Positions 12,755 through 23,859 of a DNA stretch of 64,000 nt are shown in pieces. The notes under the pieces were generated by a model. It saw only the letters and a program-made list of their open reading frames with translations, made no database searches and had not been told where the DNA came from. How positions within the stretch are numbered: position 1 is the first letter of the stretch; every line of letters starts with the position of its first letter. Source of the DNA: Azolla caroliniana (lineage: Eukaryota > Polypodiophyta); contig JBHGNT010000018.1 in the NCBI GenBank assembly GCA_043228905.1, positions 15,624,001 to 15,688,000 of the forward strand, written 5' to 3'. Both the position numbers and the translations under genes were made by a program.

Positions 12755-13088
12755 CTCCTCCAGTTTGAGGAGTTGATCATTTAGGGTTTCCCCTCCCCCA
12801 GTTCAAGGAGTGGGCACAACTCGAGGAGTGACCCCACCTCCCCACCCCCAGTTCGAAGAGTGGGACACACGTGACACACTCCCCCTAGCCCCTAGTTCGA
12901 GGCGTGAACCCCTCCCCCCCACCCACAGTTTGAGGAGTGGGACACACGTGACAGACTCCCCCCAGCCCCCAGTTGGAGGAGTGGGACACCTACTCCCCCC
13001 CTATCTTGAAAAGTGGGTCCCCCCCACCCCTAGTTCGACAAGTGAGAACCCACCAAACACAGTTCGAGTAGTTGGGCCCCCACTCTCG

Positions 13089-13119
<31 letters not shown>
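12755..13119 (+). repeat. LINE-1 5' UTR monomers and a poly(C) tract
   Basis: About ten imperfect copies of AGTTCGAGGAGTGGG, each separated by C-rich sequence (often CCCCCAGCCCC), recur roughly every 25-40 bases from 12,761 to 13,075. Two copies are followed by ACACACGTGACA. A pure C run of about 30 bases (13,091-13,119) ends the block. Monomeric 5' UTRs are known as promoters in some mammalian L1 families; a promoter role here is inferred only from position. Confidence 0.8.
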
Positions 13120-13357
13120 AAAAGAAAAAAAGAAAAAAAAAAGAGACGCAGTCCGACTCTGTCACTCATGGCACTTTCGAACATTGCCACTGTCGAACAC
13201 ATAGCACAAAACAGGCCCCTCGAGCGATAACGGAAAAATGCAAGATAAAAACATCTTTGATAGCGGGGGTCCTGTTGAGATTATTTTCAATAATGAAGAG
13301 ATGCTTCTACTTGAGAAAGAGATAGAGCGCCTTGAGTGAATAACGCTCATATGCTGC

Positions 13358-14914
13358 GTGATGGGATCTCAACCAAACAGAGGGTTGTTGCGAGATATGT
13401 TGCAAGCTAAATTTCATTCACAACTACGTGGTATAAAAGAAGTCCAACCTCTTGGTAAAGGCTTTTATCAAATCATACTAGAAGACAAGGATTCTGCAAC
13501 AAACCTCATAGCACTATCTCCCTGCCAGGTCCGAAATACATGGTTGTTCATGCGTAAATGGACACATGGTTTTAACCCAGAGAAAGCCACACAACAGGAT
13601 GATTCCATGAAAAAGGTAACAATGTTGTTTCCTGGACTATCCTTAGAATACAACATGTTACTTCCTACGATTGGCAACTCCTTTGGTATGATGCTGGATG
13701 AGGAACTAACGCTAGCAGACAGGCTAAAGAAGCACCTAGGCCCTCCCTCTATCCGCCTCTTGGTGCAAGACATCAATAAACTTCCCTCCAAGATCCTCAT
13801 TCCCGGGAAAAACGGAATGCGAATTGAACAACGCATAGAAGTGATTGGCGCACTGGGGCAATGTTTTGTATGCAAAAAACTTGGTCATTTAAAAAGGAAC
13901 TGCCCCACAAGACGTATTAAAGATCCTACAAAGGAGACTCTGGAAGGTCAGGACACCATAAGACATTAGAAGCCTCCCCCACCATGACCTGACAAGGCTG
14001 CGATGGAATGGCGAGTGGTGGAAAAAACCCATATCCTTCGAAAAACATCATCGGCACAAAATCCTCCATCGCCTATGAGCCTCAATCGATTTGATCTACT
14101 ACAAGAGCTCCCCCCCATAAACGAGCATTCCCCTAGTTCTTTCTTAAGCCCCAAGGAATGGCCTAAGGTGATACCAAGCACACAAGAGAAAGTTCTCATT
14201 AAAGCTTACAAAACAGGGAAGCGAAGATGAATAAGTCATGTAAAGACCTTAATAAGGAGCTTGAGTGGAACGGCACCCAATGCAGAAGCAACAAACCAAG
14301 GCAGAAGTGTGAATGTCACGCCTCAAATCATAGTCTTCCCGGACACAAATGAGTGTGCTTTCTCTAGCCAAGACCTTGAACCACACCTACAAAACGCCTT
14401 GAAATGGCTAGGTATAGGGCTCAAGATAGTGGAAAAAATAAGGGTACATGTATCATTAGTACACAATAATGGAGTTCCGACGACCTCAATCTCCTTTCCA
14501 CTCTTGCTTCCGACACAGGAAGATTGGTCGAAATCCAAGATTAAAGATACGTTATGTAGCCAAGCAACGTGTTTTGTAGCACAAATAAGAGATGATGAGC
14601 TCATGAACGAACTAAAGCAACATTGGCATAACACTGAATTCTGGTGCACCATGGATGAAGAGGAACCTCATCTTTGCCACATCCACCTGCGGACTATCAT
14701 AGACACCCAACTAACTCCAAGCTTTTTCTATTTCTATGAGAAGCATGAAGGGGCGATTGAAGCTCACAGGATAGCCCACAAACTCCACTCATGGATGTGG
14801 ACCACTATTCCATCCCTGGAAATGACTGGATGTCTAAATAGTGAGTGCTCCCCACTCACGACCTGCTGTACAAAGCACCAGGAACAACTGGCAATCTCCC
14901 ACCCCATTCCATGA
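13358..14914 (+). pseudogene. LINE-1 ORF1 (nucleic-acid-binding Gag-like protein), frameshifted
   Basis: The first segment (13,358-13,969) has an RRM/DUF4283-like region (GKGFYQIILEDKDSATNLIA, then KWTHGFNPEKA) and a perfect CX2CX4HX4C zinc knuckle (CFVCKKLGHLKRNC). Both are standard for plant L1 ORF1, which coats the LINE RNA. A stop follows, then a diverged stretch (14,003-14,230) and a second open segment (14,261-14,914) that looks like the ORF1 C-terminal part. The last segment ends in TGA at 14,912-14,914, overlapping the ORF2 ATG at 14,911 in an ATGA arrangement. As it stands it cannot make a full ORF1 product. Confidence 0.8.
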
Positions 14915-17900
14915 GTATGAAGATTATAACATGGAACGTGCAAGGACTCAAAAGTAGACTAGACCAGCAAAATAGATGGAAACTGAGAAGGGATCTTGAA
15001 GAATATTTACTAGGGAGTGGTGTTGACATCATCATGTTGCAGGAACACCACCTCGATAGCACACAATTAAAGGAAGTCAGAGACCTTCTACCAGGATCAT
15101 GGCGAACGATTTGGGAGCCAGCAATTGGGGAGGATGGAAATCATGGTGGTATTTGCACTTTGATCCAGGAACATCTAGCCCAAGGCCTAATACACCAAGA
15201 ATCACTTATACCTGGTAGGGCACATTTTTGCACGTTGGCCATCCAAGGGCAACGATGGAACTTCATGAATGTTTATGCTTCAAATAGCATAACAAAAAGG
15301 GCAACATTCTGGGACCGCATTTGCATACAAGTAGTGGGTGCGGAAGAGTGGTGCATTGGAGGGGATTTTAATATGATTGAATCCATTCACGATAGCTCCA
15401 ACAACAACCCCATAGTTCTACAAGGAAGGGAACGTAAACAATGGGAGAAGCTATGTGTCCACCTTAACCTGCGAGACATCTGGCATTCTACCAACTTCCA
15501 ACGAAAAGGGATTCTCTCCTATTCTCTTGATTAGATGGGCAGACTAGTGGACCCACCCTATCTCGCATTGACCACATTTATGTGGGGAAGGCTCTAGAAG
15601 CGAAGGGAGGGTGGTGTCGCATAATTCCAGGCACGACTTTCTCTGACCATTACCCAGTAGCTGGTCATTTTCAATTGCACCAAAAATGGGGTCCATTCCA
15701 GACTCGCATCCCACACACTATTTACACACGTATAGACATGAAGGACCAACTATCCAACCAATGGTCATTACCCATCAATGGCTCATCAGCATCAAACAAA
15801 CTTTTAGCTAAATTAACAAGAGCTTCTACTCTCCTACATGAGATTGTCAAGACCAGAAGCAAGAAGGCTCAGGAGAAGCGACAGAGGACCAAACGGGGAC
15901 TAATAGCCTTACAACGACTCCAACAGAGATACCCGTCCTGTATTTGGATTGCAGGACAAGTCGCCACGACCAAACATGAACTTAGCATGGCGGAAAAGGA
16001 AATATATGACATGGAGTTTCATGGAAGCATGAAGCGATGGATTCGAGTAGGGGACAAAACCACAAAGGAATTCTTCCGCTCCAAAGGCCCGAGGCATGCT
16101 AGAATTGTGATGCGCAGCCTCAACCAAGAGGATGGAACGACCACTGAGGATGGCGACGAAATGAGGAATATTGCCACAAGGTATTATAGCCGCCTACTTA
16201 CCGAAGACATTATAGCTATAGGGGAAGACATAAGAGAAGATATTATCCTCCATAGCATACCCGAGAAAGTCATGCCGGAAATGAATACATCGAGATATGG
16301 GAGGCCCTCACTGATTTAGATGCCGATAGCTACCCCGGAATCGATGGTCTCACCCCGCACTTTTTCACATGCCTTTGGGGCACTATTAAAAAAGACCCCC
16401 TCCAGGCATATGAGGAGATCGTCACCTCTGGAAGCATGCCAGAGGAATTTTGATAGGGGATGATACATCTCATTCCTTAAAGTGGTGGGAATGCCAACGA
16501 CATTAGCAAGTGGTGGCCCATAACTCTTCTCAATACTGTCTATAAGTTGCTCGCAAAAATCGTGGCACGCCATTTAACACCACTTCTCCCTCAACTCATT
16601 CATCCATCCCAAATAGGTTTCGTTAGAAATCGGAGCATCGAAGACAACCTCTTCTCATTCTGGGAAGCAATAGCCCTTGCCAAGCATACCAACAACAAGG
16701 TAGCGGTGGTGCTACTAGATTTTGAGAAAACATATGACAGGGTATGCTGGAACTTAGAAAGTGTGATGAGGAAACTCGGCTTTCAAGAGACATCGATCAA
16801 AGGCATTGCAGGACTTTATAGGAATGACAGCAGTTGCGTTTCGCTAGCAGGTGAAAGGGGCCCCTTTTTTCGAATATCCCGATTTGTACAGTAGGGATGC
16901 CCACTAGCGCCATCCTTATTTCTATTATACGCCGAAGCACTCTCTTGCTTTCTCAACTTGCGGCATCTCAACCTACATGGTCTTCCCGTACCTCATCCTC
17001 ACCAAAGCATCCTGGATATAGAATTTCCAGATGACACAACAATCTACTTGCAAGGGGACTTGGAAAACCTCCAAAAGCTAGAAAGTGGGCTAGCTATATT
17101 TTGCAAGTGATCCAATGCCATGATCAATTGGCACAAATCTTGCGCAATATGGCTCTCTCAGGAAACACATCCGGCGTGGCACCCACATCCCGCTTTCAAA
17201 TGGATCAATCAAGGAGCAAGCACCAAATATTTGGGTTTCCAAATTGGTTTCAACATACCGCCGGAGACTATGATTGCACCCGTTATCCATTCCATTCGAC
17301 AAAAGTTGATACATTGGAGCTCGAAAAAATTGTCGCTAGCAGGCCGCATCATAGTGGCAAATCAGGTAGTACTCGCAACAACATGGTACAGTCTATCATG
17401 CTGGACAATCTCCAAGGAAACTATACATCAGATTCAACGACTGGTTCGCAACTACATTTGGTCCGGTAAGGAAGACCATGTAGCTCGCGCCAAGGTGGCG
17501 CGACCTATACTCACAACGCCTAAGTCGAGAGGGGGATTGGGTCTTATTGATCCCCTTTCACAATTGAAAGCCTTACTTGCCAAATTTGTGGTGCGAGGAC
17601 TCCAACCAGGAAATGATTGTTGGAAAATGGTATTGAGGTTACGTTTCGATTACTTTAGGCCATGAAAAAGGGTTAATTGGGCCCCCCAAACAGGATGGAT
17701 TCTAAACATGGATCTCAAACCTAGTTTCTCCCGCCAATTGGAGGATAGATTTAGTGCATCCATGTGGAAGGCATGATGTGACATATGTCGAGGGCTCAAG
17801 TGTGATCAACTGAGATCCGAGCCTGCCTGGCTCAGTCAACGTATCCTATGGAACCCATCTTTCAATGATGAATCTAATCAACTACGGGGATCACGTAAGG

Positions 17901-19060
17901 GGTTGTCATGGGGATACATTGTAGAAGGTCCAGGAAAAAGTATAGAATGTTGGCGACGGTTTATGTCAATGCCACTACAAGATTAGGCGAACATACTCCA
18001 TGGAATCAGGGGTGGATGGACTATGAGATCGGAAATCATTAACGCTCTACTGATTAGGGAATCTGCTACTCAAAGGACGACAATGTAGAAATGGATAGGC
18101 CATGAGGAGGAGGGATCTCTGATCCCGAGAGGTAGGGGACCACCAGACAGACTCGAAGGCTCTGAATTGCGAGACACTGAGACACCAATACAAAATAACG
18201 CAATTCGAGTACTCGCGTATACTGGTGATAAATGGATTGTAGATCCTGATCCGATCAAAGTACAACCCGATTGGCATATATGTACTCATGAAAACACATG
18301 GCTACGTAAGGTAAGTTGGGACCCTTTGCAATGGACATGGCGTGATCCCTACGTGGAGCAAGGAAGCAAACCCATCCCTTTCTTCCAATTCACAACTAGA
18401 TTGGGTCGCCACATTCTAGCCGCTCAAACCGCTCGAAAACCGGCTGTTGCGAAGGTCTAGCACACATTTCAAGTTCCTTCCACAATAATGACCAAGTTTT
18501 GGCAGAAAATCTGGAAACAACAACACGCGAGGTGAATTACCACGTTCCAATGGCTATTAATACATAAGTCCCTACTGGTGGGAGCATGGCAACGTGGGAA
18601 CCTTAGCTCTACTAATTGTGTAGAGTGCCCACATGCGGTAGAATCAATACGACACGCTCTATGGGACTGCCCAACGTCCCATCGAATATGGCGGGGGGTT
18701 GGCCGCTTGTTGCAATTATGCTAGGTACAAGGCTCAATCAAGTGGGGAAATATATGTTGGCTATCATGCAGGTTGCAATTGGCAGATACGAGCATCAGGA
18801 GGAGGGGATGACTTTGGTGATAAAACCACAAGAGGTCCTTTTCTCCTCCGGCGGCAATGTCCACTCCACTCCTCTTAATGACAAATCTCAAGAGGTGTTG
18901 GAATTGGTCAACCCAATAACCCTTTGGATTCTATGGAAACAATGATGTAGGCGAGTCTTCTCCAACCAAACCGTGCATCCAATAAGGTTACTGCAAGAGA
19001 TATGGAGTGAAATTGTAGCCACTTTGAAGAGCCAATATGATGGCCTTAAGGGCGGCTCCT
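14911..19060 (+). pseudogene. LINE-1 ORF2 (endonuclease-reverse transcriptase), many stops and frameshifts
   Basis: The endonuclease domain starts at once: TWNVQGL, MLQEHHLD, GGDFN and, after a frameshift near 15,530, RIDHIYVG and SDHYPV, the metal- and phosphate-binding motifs of the exonuclease-endonuclease-phosphatase fold. The reverse transcriptase follows with VVLLDFEKTYDRV, QGCPLAPSLF (just past an in-frame stop near 16,893) and FPDDTTIYL, where LINEs normally have FADD. Then come YLGFQIG, LSLAGRIIVANQVVL and IQRLVRNYIWSGKE. The C-terminal zinc-binding region is at about 18,535-18,700 (FQWLLIHKSL, CVECPHAVESIRHALWDCP). Reading frame is lost many times. The enzyme would nick target DNA and copy the LINE RNA in place. 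Confidence 0.88.
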
Positions 19061-19257
19061 AGGGAGTTGAAAGACAACGATTAGCCTTCATCTAACAATG
19101 GTCATCCTCTCCCTTTCTTGAGTCAGTGGGCATCCACATAAGATGGAACTATCGCATCCCTTCAGGGATTTGTACATAATCGTCTCATTTGTAAAATATT
19201 ATAACTAATGGAAGGAGTTTTATTTTTGGAAAAAATAAATAAATACACAATGCTACT

Positions 19258-20222
19258 TCTTGCTTGCAAATTAGTGGATTGTTTTCTCTACTTTGGAGTA
19301 CATAGATTTGTTTCCTCAACCATTGTCTCACACAAGACAGGCTTGGGGAAAAAATACTTTGAATTTTGTAGCTGTTATGACTTTTTTATACAAGTTACAA
19401 CTAATGGAAGGATATTTTGTTTTGAAAAAAAAAACAAGGCCACCTCTTTAGTTTGACAAGTAGGAAATTAATGTGTTGTGTTATTCGTCCCAATATTGGG
19501 GTCTAAACCTTATTAAGGTGCAATTCATATTGTGACTCATGATAGGGCCATCCCTCCAATTTGTTGGTGTGTGTCTCTTCAATTTCACTTCTCATAGCCA
19601 TGTTCATCCATTCGTTCTTTTTCATTGGTCATTTAATCCTTTAGTTTTTCTATTTTATTCTCTTTTTGTTTGTTCATTAGTGCGATTATTGTTAAATTTT
19701 ATCATACAAAACTTTCGTCTCTAGGACTTGTATTCGTCCCCAATAGTTTTAATCTTGTTAGGGACTTTTGTCCGTCCTTAGGCTTTTGTTTCTCTCGAGA
19801 TTGACTCATCCCTAGAGCTTCGTGTTTGTCTCCAAGAGCTTTGATAGTTGTTTTTTGATCATTTCTAGAACACTTATTCGTCTCTAAACTCTTGTTATCT
19901 CTAGAGTCTTTGGTCATTTCCAAAGTTTTGACTTGTCCTTACAAGTTTGATTCATCCCTAGAGCTTGTTATTTGTTTGTAGGAGCTTTGAAGGTCACTAG
20001 GACTTTCATTCATCCTTGAACTTTTTTATTGTTTTTAGGACTCTTATTTGTCTTTAGAGTCTATGTGCACCTAGAGTTTTGGTCCCTTGTTTTTAAGGGT
20101 GACCATTTATTGGTTGACAATCCCTTTCCTACCTAAACTACTTTCTCTACCTAATATTGGGGTTTGGTAATCACCTAATTAGCTAAAAAATAAAAACCCT
20201 AAAGATGGTTGAACTTTGAAAA
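19258..20222. other. Region between LINE-1 and the outer Copia; degenerate short repeats
   Basis: No gene was recognised. Around 19,385-19,440 the sequence ACAACTAATGGAAGGATATTTTG plus an A run resembles the 3' end of LINE-1 (ATAACTAATGGAAGGAGTTTT at 19,200), so it may be a 5'-truncated LINE tail. From about 19,700 to 20,090 words such as CTAGAGCTT, TTCGTCTCTA and AGGACTTT recur every 20-40 bases as a degenerate tandem repeat. Confidence 0.45.
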
Positions 20223-20227
20223 CAAAT

Positions 20228-20675
20228 TGTTGAGAATCAAGCTCAACCTAGTGCAACGTGTGAACACACCCTTTGAGAATCTATGATCACACAAAGGTCA
20301 AGAGTCACACCACTACGCTCTACACATTAACTATGATTCTATGACACATAACTAATGAGTTGCATATTTCCCATGACTATGAGTCTTCACATTCCCCAAG
20401 AGAGAGTAGATGTTGTAGTGCGTTAATAAAGAGAGAGGGTGACCTTATATAAAGCACCCTTCTCCTACTTCATAGAGTGTTAGTTGTGACTCCTTGTAAT
20501 GCTACATTTTTGTATCTCATATTCTCCTTGTGAATATACACCTTCTTTTTGAGTATTCTATTTTCCATTCTATCTAATCTATCTTGTGTTTTCTCTTCTT
20601 TTCTCTCTTTTCTCTTACACATACACATAGCACATATCTCTTCCGCTACACAAGAATCATATCCGATTCTTTACA
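20228..20675 (+). repeat. 5' LTR of Copia-O
   Basis: 448 bp, TG...CA ends, with a TATA-like TTATATAAAG near 20,453 and a T/C-rich 3' part. The PBS follows at 20,676-20,687. It lacks the 14 bases that create a perfect hairpin in the 3' LTR. Confidence 0.93.
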
Positions 20676-20687
20676 TGGTATCAGAGC
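20676..20687 (+). promoter_or_regulatory. Primer-binding site of Copia-O (tRNA-Met)
   Basis: TGGTATCAGAGC abuts the 5' LTR with no spacer. This is the standard complement to the 3' end of plant initiator tRNA-Met, used to prime minus-strand DNA synthesis. Confidence 0.9.
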
Positions 20688-20853
20688 GGTTTGATAGCTC
20701 GATCTAGCCCATCCACGTGTGTTGTGTGTTCTACGCCGACGTTCGAGAAGAACCGATTAATTGCTATCGTAGTGCGACTACATAGCTCGTGTTCGAGAGA
20801 GAAGGAAAAGAAGAAAGAAAGCTTCATCGACAATGAATACTCAAATGGGGAGC

Positions 20854-21268
20854 TGTCATGGACATGAAAACAATCATGTCATGATTCAAACTCTTGACCT
20901 ACTGTATTTAATCGATATGTTTTTAACCAATACATTCAATACATAATCATGTTACCTTACTAGATTATTGTAGATGATCTATTTGACATGTAGGATTTTA
21001 GAAGCTTCCAGAAAGCTCTAGAAGCTAGAACATTCTAGAAGCTTGTGCATGAAAATGAGTCTTTGCATGGGGCTACATTTAGAGCCCATAAACATGTATA
21101 AATATGTAAGGGTTTACCTTGGCCTTAGTCAAGGTGAACAACACCAATTAGGGAATCATAATTCAGTTCTTGTTCTCTTGACTACTTTCTCTCTCTCTTT
21201 CTTATTACCTTGTCTATGATCTCACTCTCACTCTCTTAGTATTGAGCCTCGTCTACTTGTCCGTGACA
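20854..21268 (+). promoter_or_regulatory. 5' LTR of Gypsy A with heat-shock elements and TATA box
   Basis: U3 has GAAgcTTCcaGAA at 21,001-21,013 and GAAcaTTCtaGAA at 21,028-21,040. Both are perfect nGAAnnTTCnnGAAn heat-shock elements, and another GAA lies at 21,021. A TATA box (TATAAATA) is at 21,097-21,104. About 38 bases downstream, TGAACAA (21,135-21,141) is complementary to TTGTTCA (21,271-21,277), just past the LTR. A degenerate antisense tRNA-like module covers about 20,880-20,935. No tRNA primer site is recognisable after the LTR. Confidence 0.75.
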
Positions 21269-21300
21269 ATTTGTTCAGCTTTCATCTCCAAAGCCTCATC

Positions 21301-22299
21301 ATGTCAGATTCTACCGAGAACATAAATCTACTATTGGCAGCCATGCATCAACTTCAACTTGAAAATGAGAATCATCGGGAACGTCTCCAGAAACTCCAAG
21401 CTAGGACTCCAATGGAATTGGAGAATGAAGAACCCAAGTGCCGTCCTACATCAAGGAATCTCCAATCTATAGAGCTTAACCCCTCGTCAATCCTCGCTCC
21501 AATTCCTCTTCACCCCACTTCAACTATAGAACCCAATGTTAGTTTACCCGACAAGTTCAATGGCATAAGGGCGTGATTCCGGGGTTTCATAAATCAAATC
21601 AAGCTTATTATCCATCTACAACCCCAAAGATATGCGAATGATTTTTGCCGAGTTGGCCTCGTTGGGACTCTCCTCTCAGGAGCTGCACAAAGCTGGTTCG
21701 CACCTTTGGTCAAAACATCATCGCCACTTCTTGACAAATTTTTTGCTTTCCTAGATTCTAAAGAGTTTGTGGCGACATTTGGGGATACAGATCAACCTCG
21801 AACAAGCCTTACCAAACTCTATTCATTACATCAAGGTAAGCGTCCAGTGTCTGCTTATGCATCCGAATTTAGACAATTGGCATGTGATGTTCAGTGGGAC
21901 GACCAAGCCCTTTGCAACCATTTTCGTTGGGGCCTTCGAAGTGATGTTAATAATCTACTACTAAACTTCCTGGAGCCGACTTCATTATCGCAAGACATCA
22001 AGCAAGCAATCAATTGTGACAACCGCCTTTTTGAACTTCGACAAGAGGAACGAGCGACTTCCAAATTGTCGCCCTTTCTTCACGTTAAACCTATGGTACA
22101 ACTCCAAGTGACTTCGAGATCTTCTTCAACGACATCGTTCAATGATCCTATGCCGATGGAAATTGATCGAGCTCAAGCCCCACTCACCACAACCGAAGGA
22201 CACCATCGACGAACCAATGGGCTATTTCTATACTGCAACACCTCTACCCATCTAATTCGTTTTTGCCCACTCAAAAGCAATCTGCGACAAGTCTATTAG
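21301..22299 (+). pseudogene. Gypsy A Gag, with an in-frame stop
   Basis: The frame from the ATG at 21,301 begins with a short coiled-coil-like N-terminus (HQLQLENENHRERLQKLQ). It then reads LPDKFNGIRA, a stop at about 21,574, and FRGFINQIKL, LLSGAAQSWFAPL, LHQGKRPVSAYASEFRQLA, WDDQALCNHFRWGLRSDV and CDNRLFELRQEE. The same order of motifs is found in Gypsy B Gag. The final zinc-knuckle-like stretch (YCNTSTHLIRFCPL) has lost a clean CX2CX4HX4C pattern. Gag would form the particle shell and bind element RNA; this copy is broken. Confidence 0.82.
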
Positions 22300-22361
22300 G
22301 ACAATCCAACTATTGGGTCCCAACATTCAGAAAATGATGATGTCCAACTACAGTAGGAGCC

Positions 22362-23636
22362 ATGCGGTTGGACAACGTACATACATGCTGCTCCCAAAGT
22401 TCTATTAACGACTTTTCCTTCGAGGTAACTCTATGTTTCCAGTCTATTTCAATTCAATCCTTAGCGCTACTCGATTCCGGGGCCACGACGTGTTGTATGG
22501 ACGAAACGTTCGTTAGTAAACACAACTTTCCTATTATCCGGTTGTCCAAGCCTATCCCAGTCGAAACTATCGATGGGCGAATGCTCTCCTCTGGCGCAGT
22601 CACCAATGCCACGGTCCCCCTCATTTTGCAGCTCGGGACCCATCAGGAGGCCTTATTATTTTACCTCATCACTTCACCACGGCATCCAATCATACTTGGG
22701 TTGTCTTGGTTGAAAGCGAATAACCCTGTTATAGATTGGCACAACCACTCACTTACTTTTCAATTGCAAACTCACATGGAGGTTGGAGCGGCTTCCAATG
22801 TCGTTGTGTCAGAATGTCCCGAATCATTTTCTGTTGAGCATTCCTCCATTCAACTCGGACCAATGCACTCGGATGTTCATCCCCCAGTCACAATGCACTC
22901 CATCTCAATGGGCAATGACTAAGAGTCGAGCACCCTAGCTTTGGTTCCTATGAAAGCTAATCTGGACTCGCTTCCATCCAAATATGGTGACTTTGCTGAT
23001 GTGTTTGAGAAGAAGAATGCAGATCACTTACCGGAGCATCGACCATATGATTGTCTGATCGATCTATAGGAGGGCACATCTCCACCCTTTGGGCCCATCT
23101 ATGGTCTCTTTGAACCAGAACTAGAGGCTCTTCGCACATATCTCGATGAAAATTTGGAGAAGGGCTTCATCCAACCATCTAAAGTCACCAGTTGGGCCCC
23201 CCATCTTGTTTGTGATGAAAAAGAATGGATCGCTGTGTCTATGTGTGGATTACCGTGGCCTCAATAAAATCATGGTACGTAATCGATACCCTTTACCCCT
23301 CATCCTAGAGCTCCTCGATCGCCTTCGTTGTGCACAGGTCTTCTCCAAGATTGACTTGCGGGGGAGCATACAACTTGGTTCGGATTAAACCTGTTGATGA
23401 ATGGAAGACGACATTTCGTACGCGATACAGACACTTCGAGTATAAGGTAATGCCTTTTGGACTCACGAATGCTCTAGTTGTTTTTCAACATATGATGAAC
23501 GACATATTTCGAGAATATCTCGATCACTTTGTCGTTATCTATCTTGATGACATTCTTGTCTTCTCGTCAAGCATTGAAGAGCACACTCACCACGTTCGAT
23601 TGATTCTCTCGAAACTCAAGTAGCATGACCTCTATG
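22362..23636 (+). pseudogene. Gypsy A pol, first part: protease and reverse transcriptase
   Basis: Protease is marked by [14 protein letters not shown] near 22,470, with the catalytic DSG triad present, and by the downstream HPIILGLSWLKANNPVIDW motif. The reverse transcriptase has [20 protein letters not shown], a frameshift near 23,365, [20 protein letters not shown] and an intact YLDD motif near 23,540. Several stops (for example the TAG near 23,069) break the frame. The segment ends at the Gypsy B insertion and resumes at 28,596. Confidence 0.85.
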
Positions 23637-23638
23637 TG

Positions 23639-23703
23639 TCATGGCAAGACTCGAACCCATGACTTTATGCTACATGGGTCGAGCTCTTACCATTAGATTA
23701 GGA
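23639..23703 (-). promoter_or_regulatory. tRNA-like module (box A and box B) antisense in the Gypsy B LTR
   Basis: On the minus strand, TAATGGTAAGAGC (23,683-23,695) matches the tRNA box A/D-arm and GGGTTCGA (23,651-23,658) matches the box B/T-arm, about 25 bases apart. A stem can also form between CTCGAACCCATG and CATGGGTCGAG. Acceptor-stem pairing is not visible, so this is a tRNA-like Pol III promoter module rather than a tRNA gene. The copy in the 3' LTR is identical. Confidence 0.6.
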
Positions 23704-23776
23704 ATTGTATTTTGTAGAATATTATTTTCATTTATGCTTTATCATAGAAAATTGTTGTATATTCCAGATCTCTCTG

Positions 23777-23859
23777 GAACATTCTAGAAGCTTCAAGATT
23801 ATTCCTAAAAACACTATAAAAGGAGGCACAAGGCATTGTTTTGAACCAAATTGGTTCAA
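23777..23859 (+). promoter_or_regulatory. Gypsy B LTR promoter: heat-shock element, TATA box, transcript-start hairpin
   Basis: GAAcaTTCtaGAAgcTTC at 23,777-23,794 is a perfect four-unit heat-shock element. It lies 20 bases upstream of TATAAAA (23,815-23,821). The expected start, about 30 bases downstream, falls at TTGAACCAAATTGGTTCAA (23,841-23,859), itself a perfect hairpin. Heat-shock factor binding and heat-induced transcription follow from knowledge of this element type (for example the ONSEN Copia family), not from expression data here. Confidence 0.75.

Larger units (their letters stand above)
12464..19246 (+). mobile_element. Full-length, decayed L1-type LINE (LINE-1) with an 11-bp TSD
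   Basis: ACAATGCTACT occurs at 12,453-12,463 and again at 19,247-19,257, directly flanking the element. Inside, in order, are a GA-run start, a repeated 5' UTR, ORF1 with a zinc knuckle, ORF2 with an AP-type endonuclease, reverse transcriptase and a C-terminal zinc-binding region, and an A-rich tail (GGAAAAAATAAATAAATA). The TSD and tail show insertion by target-primed reverse transcription. Many stops and frameshifts show it is dead. At 6.8 kb it is full length for a plant L1. Confidence 0.93.
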
